From CAWGUU01 sp963825765 (GTDB taxonomy: Bacteria; Actinomycetota; Acidimicrobiia; Acidimicrobiales; AC-14): a DNA stretch of 64,000 bases. Of this stretch, positions 9,948 to 18,600 are shown one piece after another; position 1 is the first letter of the stretch, and each line of letters begins with the position of its first letter. Made by a program: the position numbers and the translations under genes. Location: assembly GCA_963825765.1 (NCBI GenBank), contig CAWGUU010000009.1, positions 434,001 to 498,000 on the forward strand. The letters run 5' to 3'. The notes beneath the pieces were generated by a model that was given only the letters and a program-made list of their open reading frames with translations, was not told the origin of the DNA and did not search any database.

Positions 9948-10822
9948 GGATCGCCTTCGTGATGCGCCGGCACCCGCGGACCCGGGTCAGCCCCACCATG
10001 CTGGCAGTTGTCGGCCTCCTCGAGGAGTGGAGGGTGACGGTCGACATCATCTGCCCCGAGGACGACCTGGTCGACCTGGGCGACATCCGCGTCGACCACG
10101 ACCTCTACGTGCTCAAGTCGGGCAGCGACCTGGCGCTCAGCGTCGCCGGCGCGCTCGACGCGCTCGGCGCCCCATCGCTCAATCCGTACCGGACCACGAT
10201 CCAGTGCCGGGACAGGATCGTGGTCACCCGGATCCTGCGGGCCGCGGGCGTCCCGGTGCCGGACACCTTCGTCGCGGTCGACGTGGCCCGTCTCGGCCCC
10301 CTGCTCGACGACGGTCCCCTGGCCGTCAGGCCCTACCGCAGTGCCCTCGGCACCGGCGTGCAGGTGGTCTGGGACGCCGACGAGCTGCACAACATCGTTT
10401 CCTCCGGCCAGCCCGTGTTCGCCCAGAGGTACCACGGCCAGCGCGGCGACGACCGCAAGCTGTACTGCCTGGGGGAGCACCTGTTCGGGGTCATGCGGAC
10501 GTGGCCGGCGCGCACCTACAAGGAGAAGGTGGGCGAGCCGTTCACCGTCACCGCCGAGCTGCGCGAGATCGCGCTGCGGTGCGGGGCCGCCCTCGGCATC
10601 GAGCTGTTCGGGCTCGACATCATCGTGAGCGACGGCCAGCCCTACGTCGTCGACGTCGACCCGTTCCCCGGCTTCAAGGGGGTGCCGGACGCCGCCCTGC
10701 GGTTGGCCGACTACATCTACGCAGCCAAGCACCCGGCCCTGGCCCCATCGCCCTTGACCGCAGCCCCCGCGACACTGGCCCGACCGCACTTGACCGCAGG
10801 CCCACTGGCCGTGGCCCCGTGA
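9944..10822 (+). CDS. ATP-grasp enzyme 3, ITPK/RimK-like with altered ATP and metal sites
   Basis: 292 residues from a GTG coupled to the preceding stop. Same architecture: VDHDLYVLKSGSDLALSVAG, SLNPYRTTIQCRDR, FAQRYHGQRGDDRKLYCLG, LFGLDIIVSDG and VVDVDPFPGFKGVPD. Two departures stand out. The lysine normally facing ATP is arginine (LAVRPYRSALGTG), and the last metal ligand Asn is Asp (DVD). The C-terminal 25 residues are a Pro/Ala/Leu-rich tail with an imperfect internal repeat (PLTAAPATLARPHLTAGPL). It may have altered nucleotide use or a regulatory role. The dehydrogenase gene starts 13 bp downstream. Confidence 0.78.
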   Translation: MRIAFVMRRHPRTRVSPTMLAVVGLLEEWRVTVDIICPEDDLVDLGDIRVDHDLYVLKSGSDLALSVAGALDALGAPSLNPYRTTIQCRDRIVVTRILRAAGVPVPDTFVAVDVARLGPLLDDGPLAVRPYRSALGTGVQVVWDADELHNIVSSGQPVFAQRYHGQRGDDRKLYCLGEHLFGVMRTWPARTYKEKVGEPFTVTAELREIALRCGAALGIELFGLDIIVSDGQPYVVDVDPFPGFKGVPDAALRLADYIYAAKHPALAPSPLTAAPATLARPHLTAGPLAVAP

Positions 10823-10835
10823 GGGCTGGTCAACC

Positions 10836-12089
10836 GTGAAGGCAGTGGTCGTCGGCCCGGGCCGGATCGGCTGCGGCTTCGCCGGCCAGCTGCTGCGCGG
10901 GTCGGGATGGGAGGTGACGTTCGTCGGGCGGCAGCCCGTGGTCGAGATCCTGCAACGGCTCGGCGGCTACGTGGTCCGGCTGTCCGACGGCGTCGCCGCC
11001 GACGACATCGAGGTCACCGGCATCTCCGCCCTGGGCGTCACCGATCGCAGGGCGGCGGCGGGAGCGATCGCCGAGGCCGACCTCGTCGTCACGTCGGTGG
11101 GCGCGGCCAACCTGGCCGTCATCGCCCCGATGATCGCCGCCGGGTTGGCCCGCCGGCGCACGCCCACCAACATCATCGCCTTCGAGAACCTCCTGCTGGC
11201 CGGCGCCCACCTGCGTGATGAGGTGGCCGCCCATCTGCCGCGAGGCAGCGACGTGGACAAGCACGGGTTCTCGGGGGCGGTCGTCAGCCGGGCGGTGTCC
11301 CACCGGCACTGGCCCGTCGCCGACGGCGACCCGATGGTGTTCGTGGGCGACCGGCCATCGAGCTTCGCGGTGGACGGTGCCGCCCTGCGCGGGCCCCTCC
11401 CTGTGGTGGCCGGCATGCGCGTCGTCGACGACTACCAGGCGCACGTGTGCCACAAGCTCTACAGCTACAGCGCCGGCCACGCCGCCTGTGCCTACCTGGG
11501 CTACCTGAAGGGCTACCACTTCATCCACACCGCGATCCGCGACCCGGAGATCAGGGCGATGGTGCGGGAGGCGATGGCCGAAGGCCAGCGGGGCCTGGCC
11601 GCCCGCTACGGCGACGAGGTGGCGGGCACCGACGCCGACCTCGACGCGGTCATCGACAGGTTCGCCAACCCCGGCCTCGCCGACCCGATCGTCCGGGTCG
11701 GCCGTGACCCCCGCCGGAAGCTGTCGGCCGACGACCGCCTGGTGGGCGCGGCCCGCCTGGCGGACGAGTGCGGGGCGTCGCCGGCCAGGCTGGCGCTGGC
11801 GATGGCGGCGGCCATGGTGTTCTGCGATCCGACGGATGCGACGCGAACCGCGCTGCATCGCGACCTGCAGGAACAGGGCGTGGCCGGCGTGCTGCGTTCG
11901 GTCTGCGGGCTCAGCTCCGACGAGGCGCTCGGCCGCCTGGTTGCCGACGAGCTGCGGCCCCTGATCGACGGCTGGGCCGACGGGAACCTCATGCTGAGCC
12001 TCGAACGCCGCCAGTGGAGCTGGACCGCGGCAGCGCCGGCCGGTTCGGGGCCTGGCGGGCCAGTCGGGGCTGTCGGGGCGGGGACGTGA
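10836..12089 (+). CDS. Mannitol-1-phosphate 5-dehydrogenase-like polyol phosphate dehydrogenase
   Basis: 417 residues from a GTG. The N-terminal Rossmann motif GPGRIGCGFAGQLL begins the protein. The catalytic domain has KLYSYSAGHAACAYLGYLKG and RFANPGLADPIVRVGRDP followed by RKLSADDRL, which line up well with E. coli MtlD (RFENPYLKDDVERVGRQP, RKLSAGDRL, from memory). It probably interconverts a keto-sugar phosphate and a polyol phosphate with NAD(H); mannitol 1-phosphate/fructose 6-phosphate is the best guess. No mannitol PTS genes are present. Its place among four ATP-grasp genes and an MFS transporter suggests it supplies a polyol phosphate to them. Confidence 0.85.
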   Translation: MKAVVVGPGRIGCGFAGQLLRGSGWEVTFVGRQPVVEILQRLGGYVVRLSDGVAADDIEVTGISALGVTDRRAAAGAIAEADLVVTSVGAANLAVIAPMIAAGLARRRTPTNIIAFENLLLAGAHLRDEVAAHLPRGSDVDKHGFSGAVVSRAVSHRHWPVADGDPMVFVGDRPSSFAVDGAALRGPLPVVAGMRVVDDYQAHVCHKLYSYSAGHAACAYLGYLKGYHFIHTAIRDPEIRAMVREAMAEGQRGLAARYGDEVAGTDADLDAVIDRFANPGLADPIVRVGRDPRRKLSADDRLVGAARLADECGASPARLALAMAAAMVFCDPTDATRTALHRDLQEQGVAGVLRSVCGLSSDEALGRLVADELRPLIDGWADGNLMLSLERRQWSWTAAAPAGSGPGGPVGAVGAGT

Positions 12090-12100
12090 GGGAGCCGCAG

Positions 12101-12204
12101 GCGCCAAACTCATTTGGCGAACAAATGTGGCGCGCTTCGTCCGGCCGTAGGCCGGATGTCACGTATGTCATTGGTGCGCCACCCGAAGGGATGGTGCACC
12201 AATG
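12101..12204 (+). promoter_or_regulatory. Structured leader with mutually exclusive stem-loops, start codon in a hairpin
   Basis: Three stem-loops can form between the dehydrogenase stop and the fourth ATP-grasp start. (1) CGCCAAA-CTCA-TTTGGCG (12102-12119). It competes with an alternative in which GCGCCA (12101-12106) pairs with TGGCGC (12128-12133) and CATTTG (12111-12116) with CAAATG (12122-12127). (2) TCCGGCC-GTA-GGCCGGA (12140-12156). (3) CATTGGTGC (12169-12177) with GCACCAATG (12196-12204), which buries the ATG while leaving the AAGGGA ribosome site near the loop. Overlapping alternatives plus a sequestered start suggest RNA-level control. No known riboswitch class recognised. Confidence 0.5.
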
Positions 12205-13057
12205 ACCGTACGCCTGCATTTCATCCTCGTCCGTCGTGTCCCGCCGGTGCACAGCCCCGTGCTGGCCGAGGTCGACGAGCTTCTCCGGGCGAGGGGCTTC
12301 GTGGTGACCGGGGAGATCCCGGAGGGGGTGCTCACCAGGACCGACCAGCTCGGCACCGACCACGACCTCGTCATCCTCAAGTCGCACACCGAGCTGGCCC
12401 TGAGCATGGCCGGCATCCACCACGGCCTGGGCACGAAGCTGCTCAACCCGTTCGAGAGCTGCGTCGCCGCCCAGGACAAGCTCACCGCCTGCCGGCGACT
12501 GCGGGCGGCGGGCGTGCCGGTTCCCCGCACGTGGGCCACCGCCGACCTCTCGCTGGTGAGCGAGCTGCTCGAGCGGGGACCGCTCGTGCTCAAGCCGCTG
12601 CGCGGCCACCGCGGCACCGGCGTGGTGGTGCTGCGCCATCCCGACGAGCTGTCGACGCTGCTGGCACCGTCGTCGGAGGTGCCATTCGTCGTCCAGGAGC
12701 ACGTGCCCGGGCCGGGTGAGGACCTGAAGGTCTACGTCGTCGGTCACCACGTGCACGCGGTGCGCAAGCCGTTCTCCCCCGACAGCTTTACGCGTCCCCG
12801 GTCGCCCCGTGCCGGTCACCGACGAGATCCGCGACATCGCCATCAGGTGCGGCGAGGCGCTGGGGCTCGGTCTCTACGGCATGGACGTCATCGAGAGCCC
12901 GGACGGCCCTGTCGTGGTCGACGTCAACTACTTCCCCGGCTACAAGGGCGTGCCCGGCGCTGCCGCCCACATCGCCGACTACATCGAGGGATACGCCGAG
13001 GGCCACGTCCAGCTCGTCCCCGGCGGCCGCCGGAGCGACGAGGCAGTACTCAGGTGA
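12202..13057 (+). pseudogene. ATP-grasp enzyme 4, ITPK/RimK-like, interrupted by a +1 frameshift
   Basis: Reading from the ATG, the frame gives a good ATP-grasp protein up to about residue 197 (LVILKSHTELALSMAG, LLNPFESCVAAQDK, LVLKPLRGHRGTGVVVL, FVVQEHVPGPGEDLKVYVVG). It then turns to nonsense, while the next frame carries the rest (PVTDEIRDIAIRCGEALG, LYGMDVIESPDG, VVDVNYFPGYKG). Removing one C from CCCC at 12796-12799 restores about 284 residues with the canonical DxN metal site. This is either a consensus error or a recent lesion; both halves keep clean coding character. Apart from the lesion it is the most canonical of the four paralogues. Confidence 0.8.
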
Positions 13058-13084
13058 CGCCGGGATCGACGTGACGGTGTTGAC

Positions 13085-14695
13085 GTGACGCCGGTTCGCC
13101 ATGTGACGGTGTCGACGAACGGCCGCGACGGCGGGGACGGCGGCGGCGGGAGCCCTCCCCGCTCCGGCTGGCGGCGCACGGTGGGCCACCCGGTCTTTCC
13201 CCTGGTCGCCGAGGGCTTCCTCTCCCGCCTCAGCTTCGGGATCCTCAGCCTCGCCCTCCCGCTGTACGCCTACCAGCTGGGGATGAGCCTCGCCGAGATC
13301 GGCATCCTCCTCTCGCTGAACATGGTCGTGGCGATCGTGCTCAAGCCGGTCATGGGGGCCGTCGCCGACAAAGTGGGCCTGAAGCGGTCATTGGTGGCCG
13401 CCATCGCCCTGCGCAGCGTCGTGTCCCTGCTGTTCGTCTTCGCCGGGTCCCCGTGGCAGCTCTTCGCCATCCGGGGCCTGCACGGCGTCTCGATCGCCCT
13501 GCGCGACCCTTCCACCTACGCCCTCGTCGCCGAGGCCGGCGGCAAGCGGCAGATCGCATCGTCGTTCGCCTGGTACCAGACGGCCAAGACGCTGGCCGGA
13601 TCCATCGGTCGCGGGGTGGCCGGGGTCGTGCTCAGCCTGGCTGGCGGTTTCGCTCCGGCGTTCGCCGTCGCCTTCGTCCTGTCCGCCCTGCCCCTGCTCA
13701 TCGTCGTCACCAAGGTGCGGGAGCCGGCGGTTCTCCCGCCCGACGGCGCGCCGGTGCCTACCGGGCCCCCTCCGTCACCGGAAACCGCATCGGCGACCGC
13801 TGCCGCGGCCGAGGCTCCGGAACCCGCCGGAAGGACGCGCCGGCATGCGTCGAGGGAAGGCCGGGTGCCGATCGTCCCGTTCGCGACCGTCGGGTTCCTG
13901 ATCACCGGCAGCGCCTACCTGTTCACCGCCCTTTTCCCCGTGTTCGCCACCGAGTACGTGGGCCTCAGCCCGGCCGCGGTGGGGGCCATCTACGTGCTCG
14001 GCTCGCTCCTCGCTCTCACCGGCCCGATCTGGGGCTGGCTGGCCGACCGTCTGAGCTTCAACCTGGTGCTCTCTATGCGCAGCTTCGCCAACGTGGCGTC
14101 GTCGGTCGTCTACCTGGTGTCGCCCACCCTCGGCGGCGTCGCCGTCGGCAAGGCGCTGGACGACACCGGGAAGGCGGCGTTCCGTCCCGCCTGGGGGGCG
14201 ATGATGGCCCACGTCGCCTCCCACGACCGGTCCCATCGGGCCCGGATCATGGCCTGGCTGGGGGTCGGAGAGGATGCCGGTGAGGTCGCCGGTCCCATCG
14301 TCGCCGGGCTGGTGTGGACGGCCTGGGGCATTCCCGCCGTCCTGGGCATCCGGATCGGGGTCGCCGTGGCTGCCGAGGTCGCCACCGCGATGGTCACCCA
14401 TCGGTACGGCGCGCCGGCAACCCACCGCACCGCCAGGGCCGGCCCGAGGCCGGCCGGGGTCGCGGCTCCGAGGGGACGCCGACGGCAAAGGCAGGCCGCG
14501 GCAGCGATCGCCCAGGACTTCGGAGCTGTCCTCGCACAAGCGCTCGCCGCCTCCGCGGTGACCGGCCATCCCGACAGATCGACTGACCCTGCTCCCGGCC
14601 GGGCGGCGACGGCGACGGTGGAGCCGACCGCCCTCGAGCTGGCCGTGCTCGTCGAGGTGGCGCTGGCAGGCGCCTCGGCCGAGGGCTCACGGTGA
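13085..14695 (+). CDS. Major facilitator superfamily transporter
   Basis: 536 residues from a GTG (13103 is an alternative). About twelve hydrophobic segments, with the MFS A-like loop GAVADKVGLKRS after the second helix and an equivalent WGWLADRLSFN in the second half. A long Pro/Ala/Arg-rich central loop (about 220-260) and a cytoplasmic tail of about 110 residues rich in Arg and Ala are unusual. It follows the fourth ATP-grasp gene by 27 bp and is the last gene of the block. It is the likely exporter (or importer) of the block's product or substrate. Direction and substrate unknown. Confidence 0.85.
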   Translation: MTPVRHVTVSTNGRDGGDGGGGSPPRSGWRRTVGHPVFPLVAEGFLSRLSFGILSLALPLYAYQLGMSLAEIGILLSLNMVVAIVLKPVMGAVADKVGLKRSLVAAIALRSVVSLLFVFAGSPWQLFAIRGLHGVSIALRDPSTYALVAEAGGKRQIASSFAWYQTAKTLAGSIGRGVAGVVLSLAGGFAPAFAVAFVLSALPLLIVVTKVREPAVLPPDGAPVPTGPPPSPETASATAAAAEAPEPAGRTRRHASREGRVPIVPFATVGFLITGSAYLFTALFPVFATEYVGLSPAAVGAIYVLGSLLALTGPIWGWLADRLSFNLVLSMRSFANVASSVVYLVSPTLGGVAVGKALDDTGKAAFRPAWGAMMAHVASHDRSHRARIMAWLGVGEDAGEVAGPIVAGLVWTAWGIPAVLGIRIGVAVAAEVATAMVTHRYGAPATHRTARAGPRPAGVAAPRGRRRQRQAAAAIAQDFGAVLAQALAASAVTGHPDRSTDPAPGRAATATVEPTALELAVLVEVALAGASAEGSR

Positions 14696-14715
14696 GGTCC
14701 GAGCACCCCTCGGGC

Positions 14716-14760
14716 CAATTGACAGTCGCGCAATTGCCAGTCGCTCAATTGACAGCCGCC
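14716..14760. repeat. Three 15-bp tandem repeats
   Basis: Units CAATTGACAGTCGCG, CAATTGCCAGTCGCT and CAATTGACAGCCGCC lie head to tail. Each starts with the palindrome CAATTG, and two contain a perfect TTGACA. The array begins 20 bp after the MFS stop and overlaps the -35 element of the predicted promoter. The placement suggests repeated binding sites for a regulator. Confidence 0.85.
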
Positions 14761-14777
14761 GCGCCCTTTCGTATCGT
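14749..14777 (+). promoter_or_regulatory. Predicted sigma-70-type promoter for the RND cluster
   Basis: TTGACA (14749-14754) and TATCGT (14772-14777) are separated by 17 bp. The -35 lies inside the last unit of the 15-bp repeat array, so a protein bound to the repeats would compete with RNA polymerase. It would drive the lipoprotein and RND genes through a leader of about 300 nt. Confidence 0.5.
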
Positions 14778-15087
14778 CCGCGGACCTGCCCAGGGGCCTC
14801 GGGGCAGGGTGCCCTCGGGGAGGGAGGCGCGAGGCAGCGGGATTTCGGCAGTTCTTTCGAACTATTGCTCGATTTTTTCGCCGTTCAGAAGTACCTTTTC
14901 ACTCTCAACAAGGTAATACTGCGTGGACTCCAGGGAGGGGGACATTGCCTTGAATCAGCGCGGCTGTTGCGCGGTCATTCGCCTGCAATCCTCAGTGACG
15001 AACGCAGGTCCTTTGTCTCTGAGACGCTCGTGCGGCCCGATCCGTCATGGGTTCGAATGTACGTCAACCCACCTGAATCTCTGCTGA

Positions 15088-15591
15088 ATGTCAACGCACC
15101 CATTTCCCCCCCGATCACACCCCCGGCTGGCACACCCCCGGCTGGCACACCCCCGGCTGGCACTCCTCGCCGTCGTCACCGTCGCCGCCGGCCTGTCCGT
15201 CGGTGGGTGCGCCGATGCGCCGGAGGCCGCGGCCAAGAAGCCCGAGCCGGTGAAGGTCGAGAAAATCCCTGACACCGACCTCAAGCGGATGACCCTCGAG
15301 GCAACCGCGGCCGAGCGGATCGGCATCCAGACCCACACTGTCGACGAGTCCCCCGCCGGCACGGTAGCGGCGCCCATCACCGTTCCCTATGGCGCGGTGC
15401 TCTACGACGCCAAGGGAGCAACCTACGTCTATACGAACCCCGAACCACGGGTGTTCGTCCGACATCCGATCACTGTCGACCGAATCGACGGACCCTGGGC
15501 GATGCTCACCGCCGGTCCGCCGCTCGGCACACAGGTGGTGACGGTGGGCGGATCCGAGCTGGCAGGTATCGAATTCGGCGTCGGGAAATAG
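15088..15591 (+). CDS. Lipoprotein resembling the membrane-proximal part of an RND adaptor
   Basis: 167 residues. Lipoprotein signal with lipobox LSVGGC; Cys41 would be lipidated and anchored outside the membrane. The mature part (VPYGAVLYDAKGATYVYTN, then VFVRHPITVDR, then PLGTQVVTVGGSELAGIEFG) reads like the last domain of membrane-fusion adaptors such as CusB. The lipoyl and alpha-hairpin domains that contact TolC are absent. That fits a one-membrane cell. It lies 18 bp before the first RND permease, so it is the probable extracytoplasmic partner. The signal region contains a coding 15-bp triplicate. Confidence 0.7.
   Translation: MSTHPFPPRSHPRLAHPRLAHPRLALLAVVTVAAGLSVGGCADAPEAAAKKPEPVKVEKIPDTDLKRMTLEATAAERIGIQTHTVDESPAGTVAAPITVPYGAVLYDAKGATYVYTNPEPRVFVRHPITVDRIDGPWAMLTAGPPLGTQVVTVGGSELAGIEFGVGK
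15116..15160 (+). repeat. Three perfect 15-bp tandem repeats inside a signal peptide
   Basis: CACACCCCCGGCTGG occurs three times with no mismatch and encodes repeated AHPRL/SHPRL in the basic n-region of the lipoprotein signal. In-frame pentads allow copy-number change without a frameshift. Confidence 0.9.
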
Positions 15592-15609
15592 CAGAAAGGC
15601 GGCTGCGCA

Positions 15610-18600
15610 ATGCTGCGAAGAGCCATCAACGTCAGTCTCAGGTTCCGGGTCGCCATGGTCGCGTGCGCGGTCGGCGTGATGGTCCTCGGCGTGACGCAGC
15701 TCCGTCACGCCCCGAGTGACGTCTACCCCGAGTTCGCGCCCCTCTCGATCGAGGTGCAGACGGAGGCCCTCGGCCTCTCGTCGGCCGAGGTGGAGCAGCT
15801 GATCACCGTCCCGCTGGAGGCGGACCTGCTCAACGGCGTGGCCTGGGTGGAGGACATCCGCTCGGCGTCGGTACCCGGGCTGTCGTCGATCCGCCTCACC
15901 TTCGAGCCCGGCACCGACCTGTTCCGGGCCCGGCAGGCGGTGCAGGAGCGCCTGGCTCAGGCGTTCGCCATTCCGCACGTGTCGAAGCCGCCCCAGATGC
16001 TCCAGCCGGTGTCCTCGACCGGGCGCACCATGCTGATCGGCCTCTCCTCGGCGAAGCTGACGCCGATCGAGATCTCGCAGCTGGCCCGGTGGACGATCAG
16101 GCCCCGCCTCATGGGCGTCGAGGGCGTGGCCAACGTGTCGAGCTTCGGGCAGCGGGAGCGCCAGCTCCAGGTCCAGGTCGACCCGCAGCGCCTCCAAGCC
16201 AACGGGGTTTCGCTCCTGCAGGTGGTGGAGACCGCGGGCAACGCGCTGTGGGTGTCGCCCCTGAGCTTCCTCGAGGCGTCCACCCCGGGCACCGGTGGGT
16301 TCATAGAGACGCCCAGCCAGCGCCTCGGCGTGCGCCACGTCTCGCCCATCGAGAGTGCTGCCGACCTGTCCAGGGTGGCGGTCGTCGACAAGGCCCCGCT
16401 GCTCCTCGGGGACGTGGCCCAGGTCGTCGAGAACCACCAGCCTCTGATCGGCGACGCCCTCGTCAACAACGGCGCGGGCGTCGTGCTCGTGGTCGAGAAG
16501 CTTCGCGACGCCAACACGTCGGAGGTCACCGAGGGGGTCGAGGCCGCGCTGGAGGCGCTGCGGCCCGGTCTCACCGACCTGCAGATCGACACCTCGGTCT
16601 ACCGCCCCGCCGACTACGTGAGGGCGTCGAGCTCCAACGTCAACACGGGCTTCGTCGCCGCCATGGTGCTGGTGATCATCTGCCTCGCGTTCGCCTTCTA
16701 CCAGTGGCGGCTGGCCCTGATCGCGGTCGCCGCCATCCTCGTGTCGCTCACGGCCGCCGGGGTCGTCCTTTACCTGTCCGGCCAGACGTTCAACGCCATG
16801 ACGCTGGGCGGGCTGGCGCTGGCGCTGGGCATCGTGATCGACGACGCCGTCGCGGGCGCCGACCGGGTGGCCCGCTACGTACGTGAGAACGGGACGTCGG
16901 TGTTGCGGACCGTCACCGAGGCCACCGTGCAGGTGCGCGGCCCCCTGGGGTACGCCACGGTGTTCGTCCTCCTCCCGGTGCTGCCCCTGTTCTTCGTCGG
17001 TCAGCTCATCGGCGCCTTCGGGCGACCGCTGGCCATCGCCTACGGACTGGCGGTGGTCGTCTCGATGCTCGTCGCCGTCATGCTCACGCCGGCGCTGTCG
17101 GTGCTCCTGATCTCGAAGCCGGAGCACGCCGGCCGGGAGTCGGCGGTCGTCTCCAAGCTGGGCCCCCGCTACAGCGGCGTCGTCGAGCGCTCGCTCGGCC
17201 AGCGCGTGGTGCTCATCGTCGTCGCCGTCCTCGCCCTCGCGTCCGTCGCCATGCTCCTGCAGATGCGCAGCGCCCACCTGCCTGCGCTCAACGAGCGGGA
17301 GTTCATGGTCGGCCTGGACACGAAGCCGGGTACCTCGCTCACGCGGATGAAGGAGATCAGCTCCGACGTCACCAACAAGCTGAAGGCCGTGAGCGGCGTC
17401 CGCAACGTCGTGAGCCATGTCGGCAGGGCGGTGACCGGCGACCAGGTGGTCGACGTCAACACCTCCAAGCTGTGGGTCAGCCTCGACTCCGGAGCCAACC
17501 GCGAGGAGACGGTCTCCGACATCGAGGAGATCGTCGACGGCTACCCCGATGTCGAGGGGTCGGTGCAGTCCTACCAGCAGGCGCGGATCGACGACGCCGA
17601 GGTCGGCCCCGCGGCCCCGGTCGTGGTGCGGGTCTACGGCAACGAGCAGGGTGTCCTCAACCAGAAGGCCAACGAGGTGGGCCAGGAGCTGGCCAAGATC
17701 GACGGGATCGAGGACGTACAGGTCCACCTCCCCGCCGCCGAGCCGACCCTCGAGGTCAAGGTCGACCTGGACAGGGCCCGCCAGTTCGGGGTCAAGCCGG
17801 GAGACGTCCGGCGGGCGGCGGCCATCCTCCTGTCCGGCATCGACGTCGGCCAGCTGTTCTACGACCAGAAGGTGTTCGACGTCGTCGTCTGGGGAACGCC
17901 GGAGACCCGCGAGAACCAGGACGACGTGCGCGGGCTGCTCATCGAGACGCCCAGTGGCGTCCCGGTCCGCCTCGACCAGGTCGCCGACGTGAAACTCGTC
18001 GACTCGCCCGACGTCATCGAGCGTGAGGGCGTGTTCCGCAGGATCGACGTGACCGCCGACGTGACGGGCCGGTCGACGAGCGACGTGGCAGGCGACGTCG
18101 AGGCCACGATCGCCAACATCGACTTCCCACTGGAGTACCGGGCCGAGCTCCTGGGCGACTCCGCCACCGAGACCGCCCGCGACCGGCGGGCCTGGCTCCT
18201 GGGCGCCTTCACCGTCCTGGCCATGCTCCTCGTGCTGCAGGCCGGGTTCGGCAGCTGGCGGCTGGGCACGGTCTTCTTCCTCACCCTTCCTCTTGCCATG
18301 GTGGGCTGCGTCGTGGCCGACATGATCGTGGGAGGCCCGACCACGACGGGGGCCGTCCTCGGGCTCCTCGTCGTCCTGGGCATCGCCGCCCGCAACGGCA
18401 TCCTGCTGGTCAAGCGCTATCAGTTCCTGGAGCGGCGCGGGGGGGACGTCTTCGGGCCCGCCCTGGTCCTGCGGGGGGCGGGAGAGCGCATGGCGCCGAT
18501 CCTGATGACCGCCCTGGCCACCGCTCTGGCGTTCCTGCCGTTCGTTGTCCTCGGGGCCCGACCCGGGCTCGAGTTCGTGCACCCCATGGGGATCGTCGTC

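Larger units (their letters stand above)
14696..15087. other. 392-bp gene-free leader of the RND cluster
   Basis: No convincing gene. It holds a triple 15-bp repeat with an embedded promoter near its start, then an unusually A+T-rich patch (about 14845-14920) with a weak stem-loop TACCTT/AAGGTA (14892-14915) and a run of six T at 14871-14876. The stretch to 15087 shows a GC-rich hairpin-forming GCGCGG/GCGCG near 14957-14972. A long 5' leader or small RNA is possible, but no known RNA family was recognised. Confidence 0.5.

Noticed and set aside
14845..14920. A+T-rich patch as a riboswitch or small RNA
   Set aside because: Only one weak hairpin is visible and no known RNA consensus; kept as a note in the intergenic entry.
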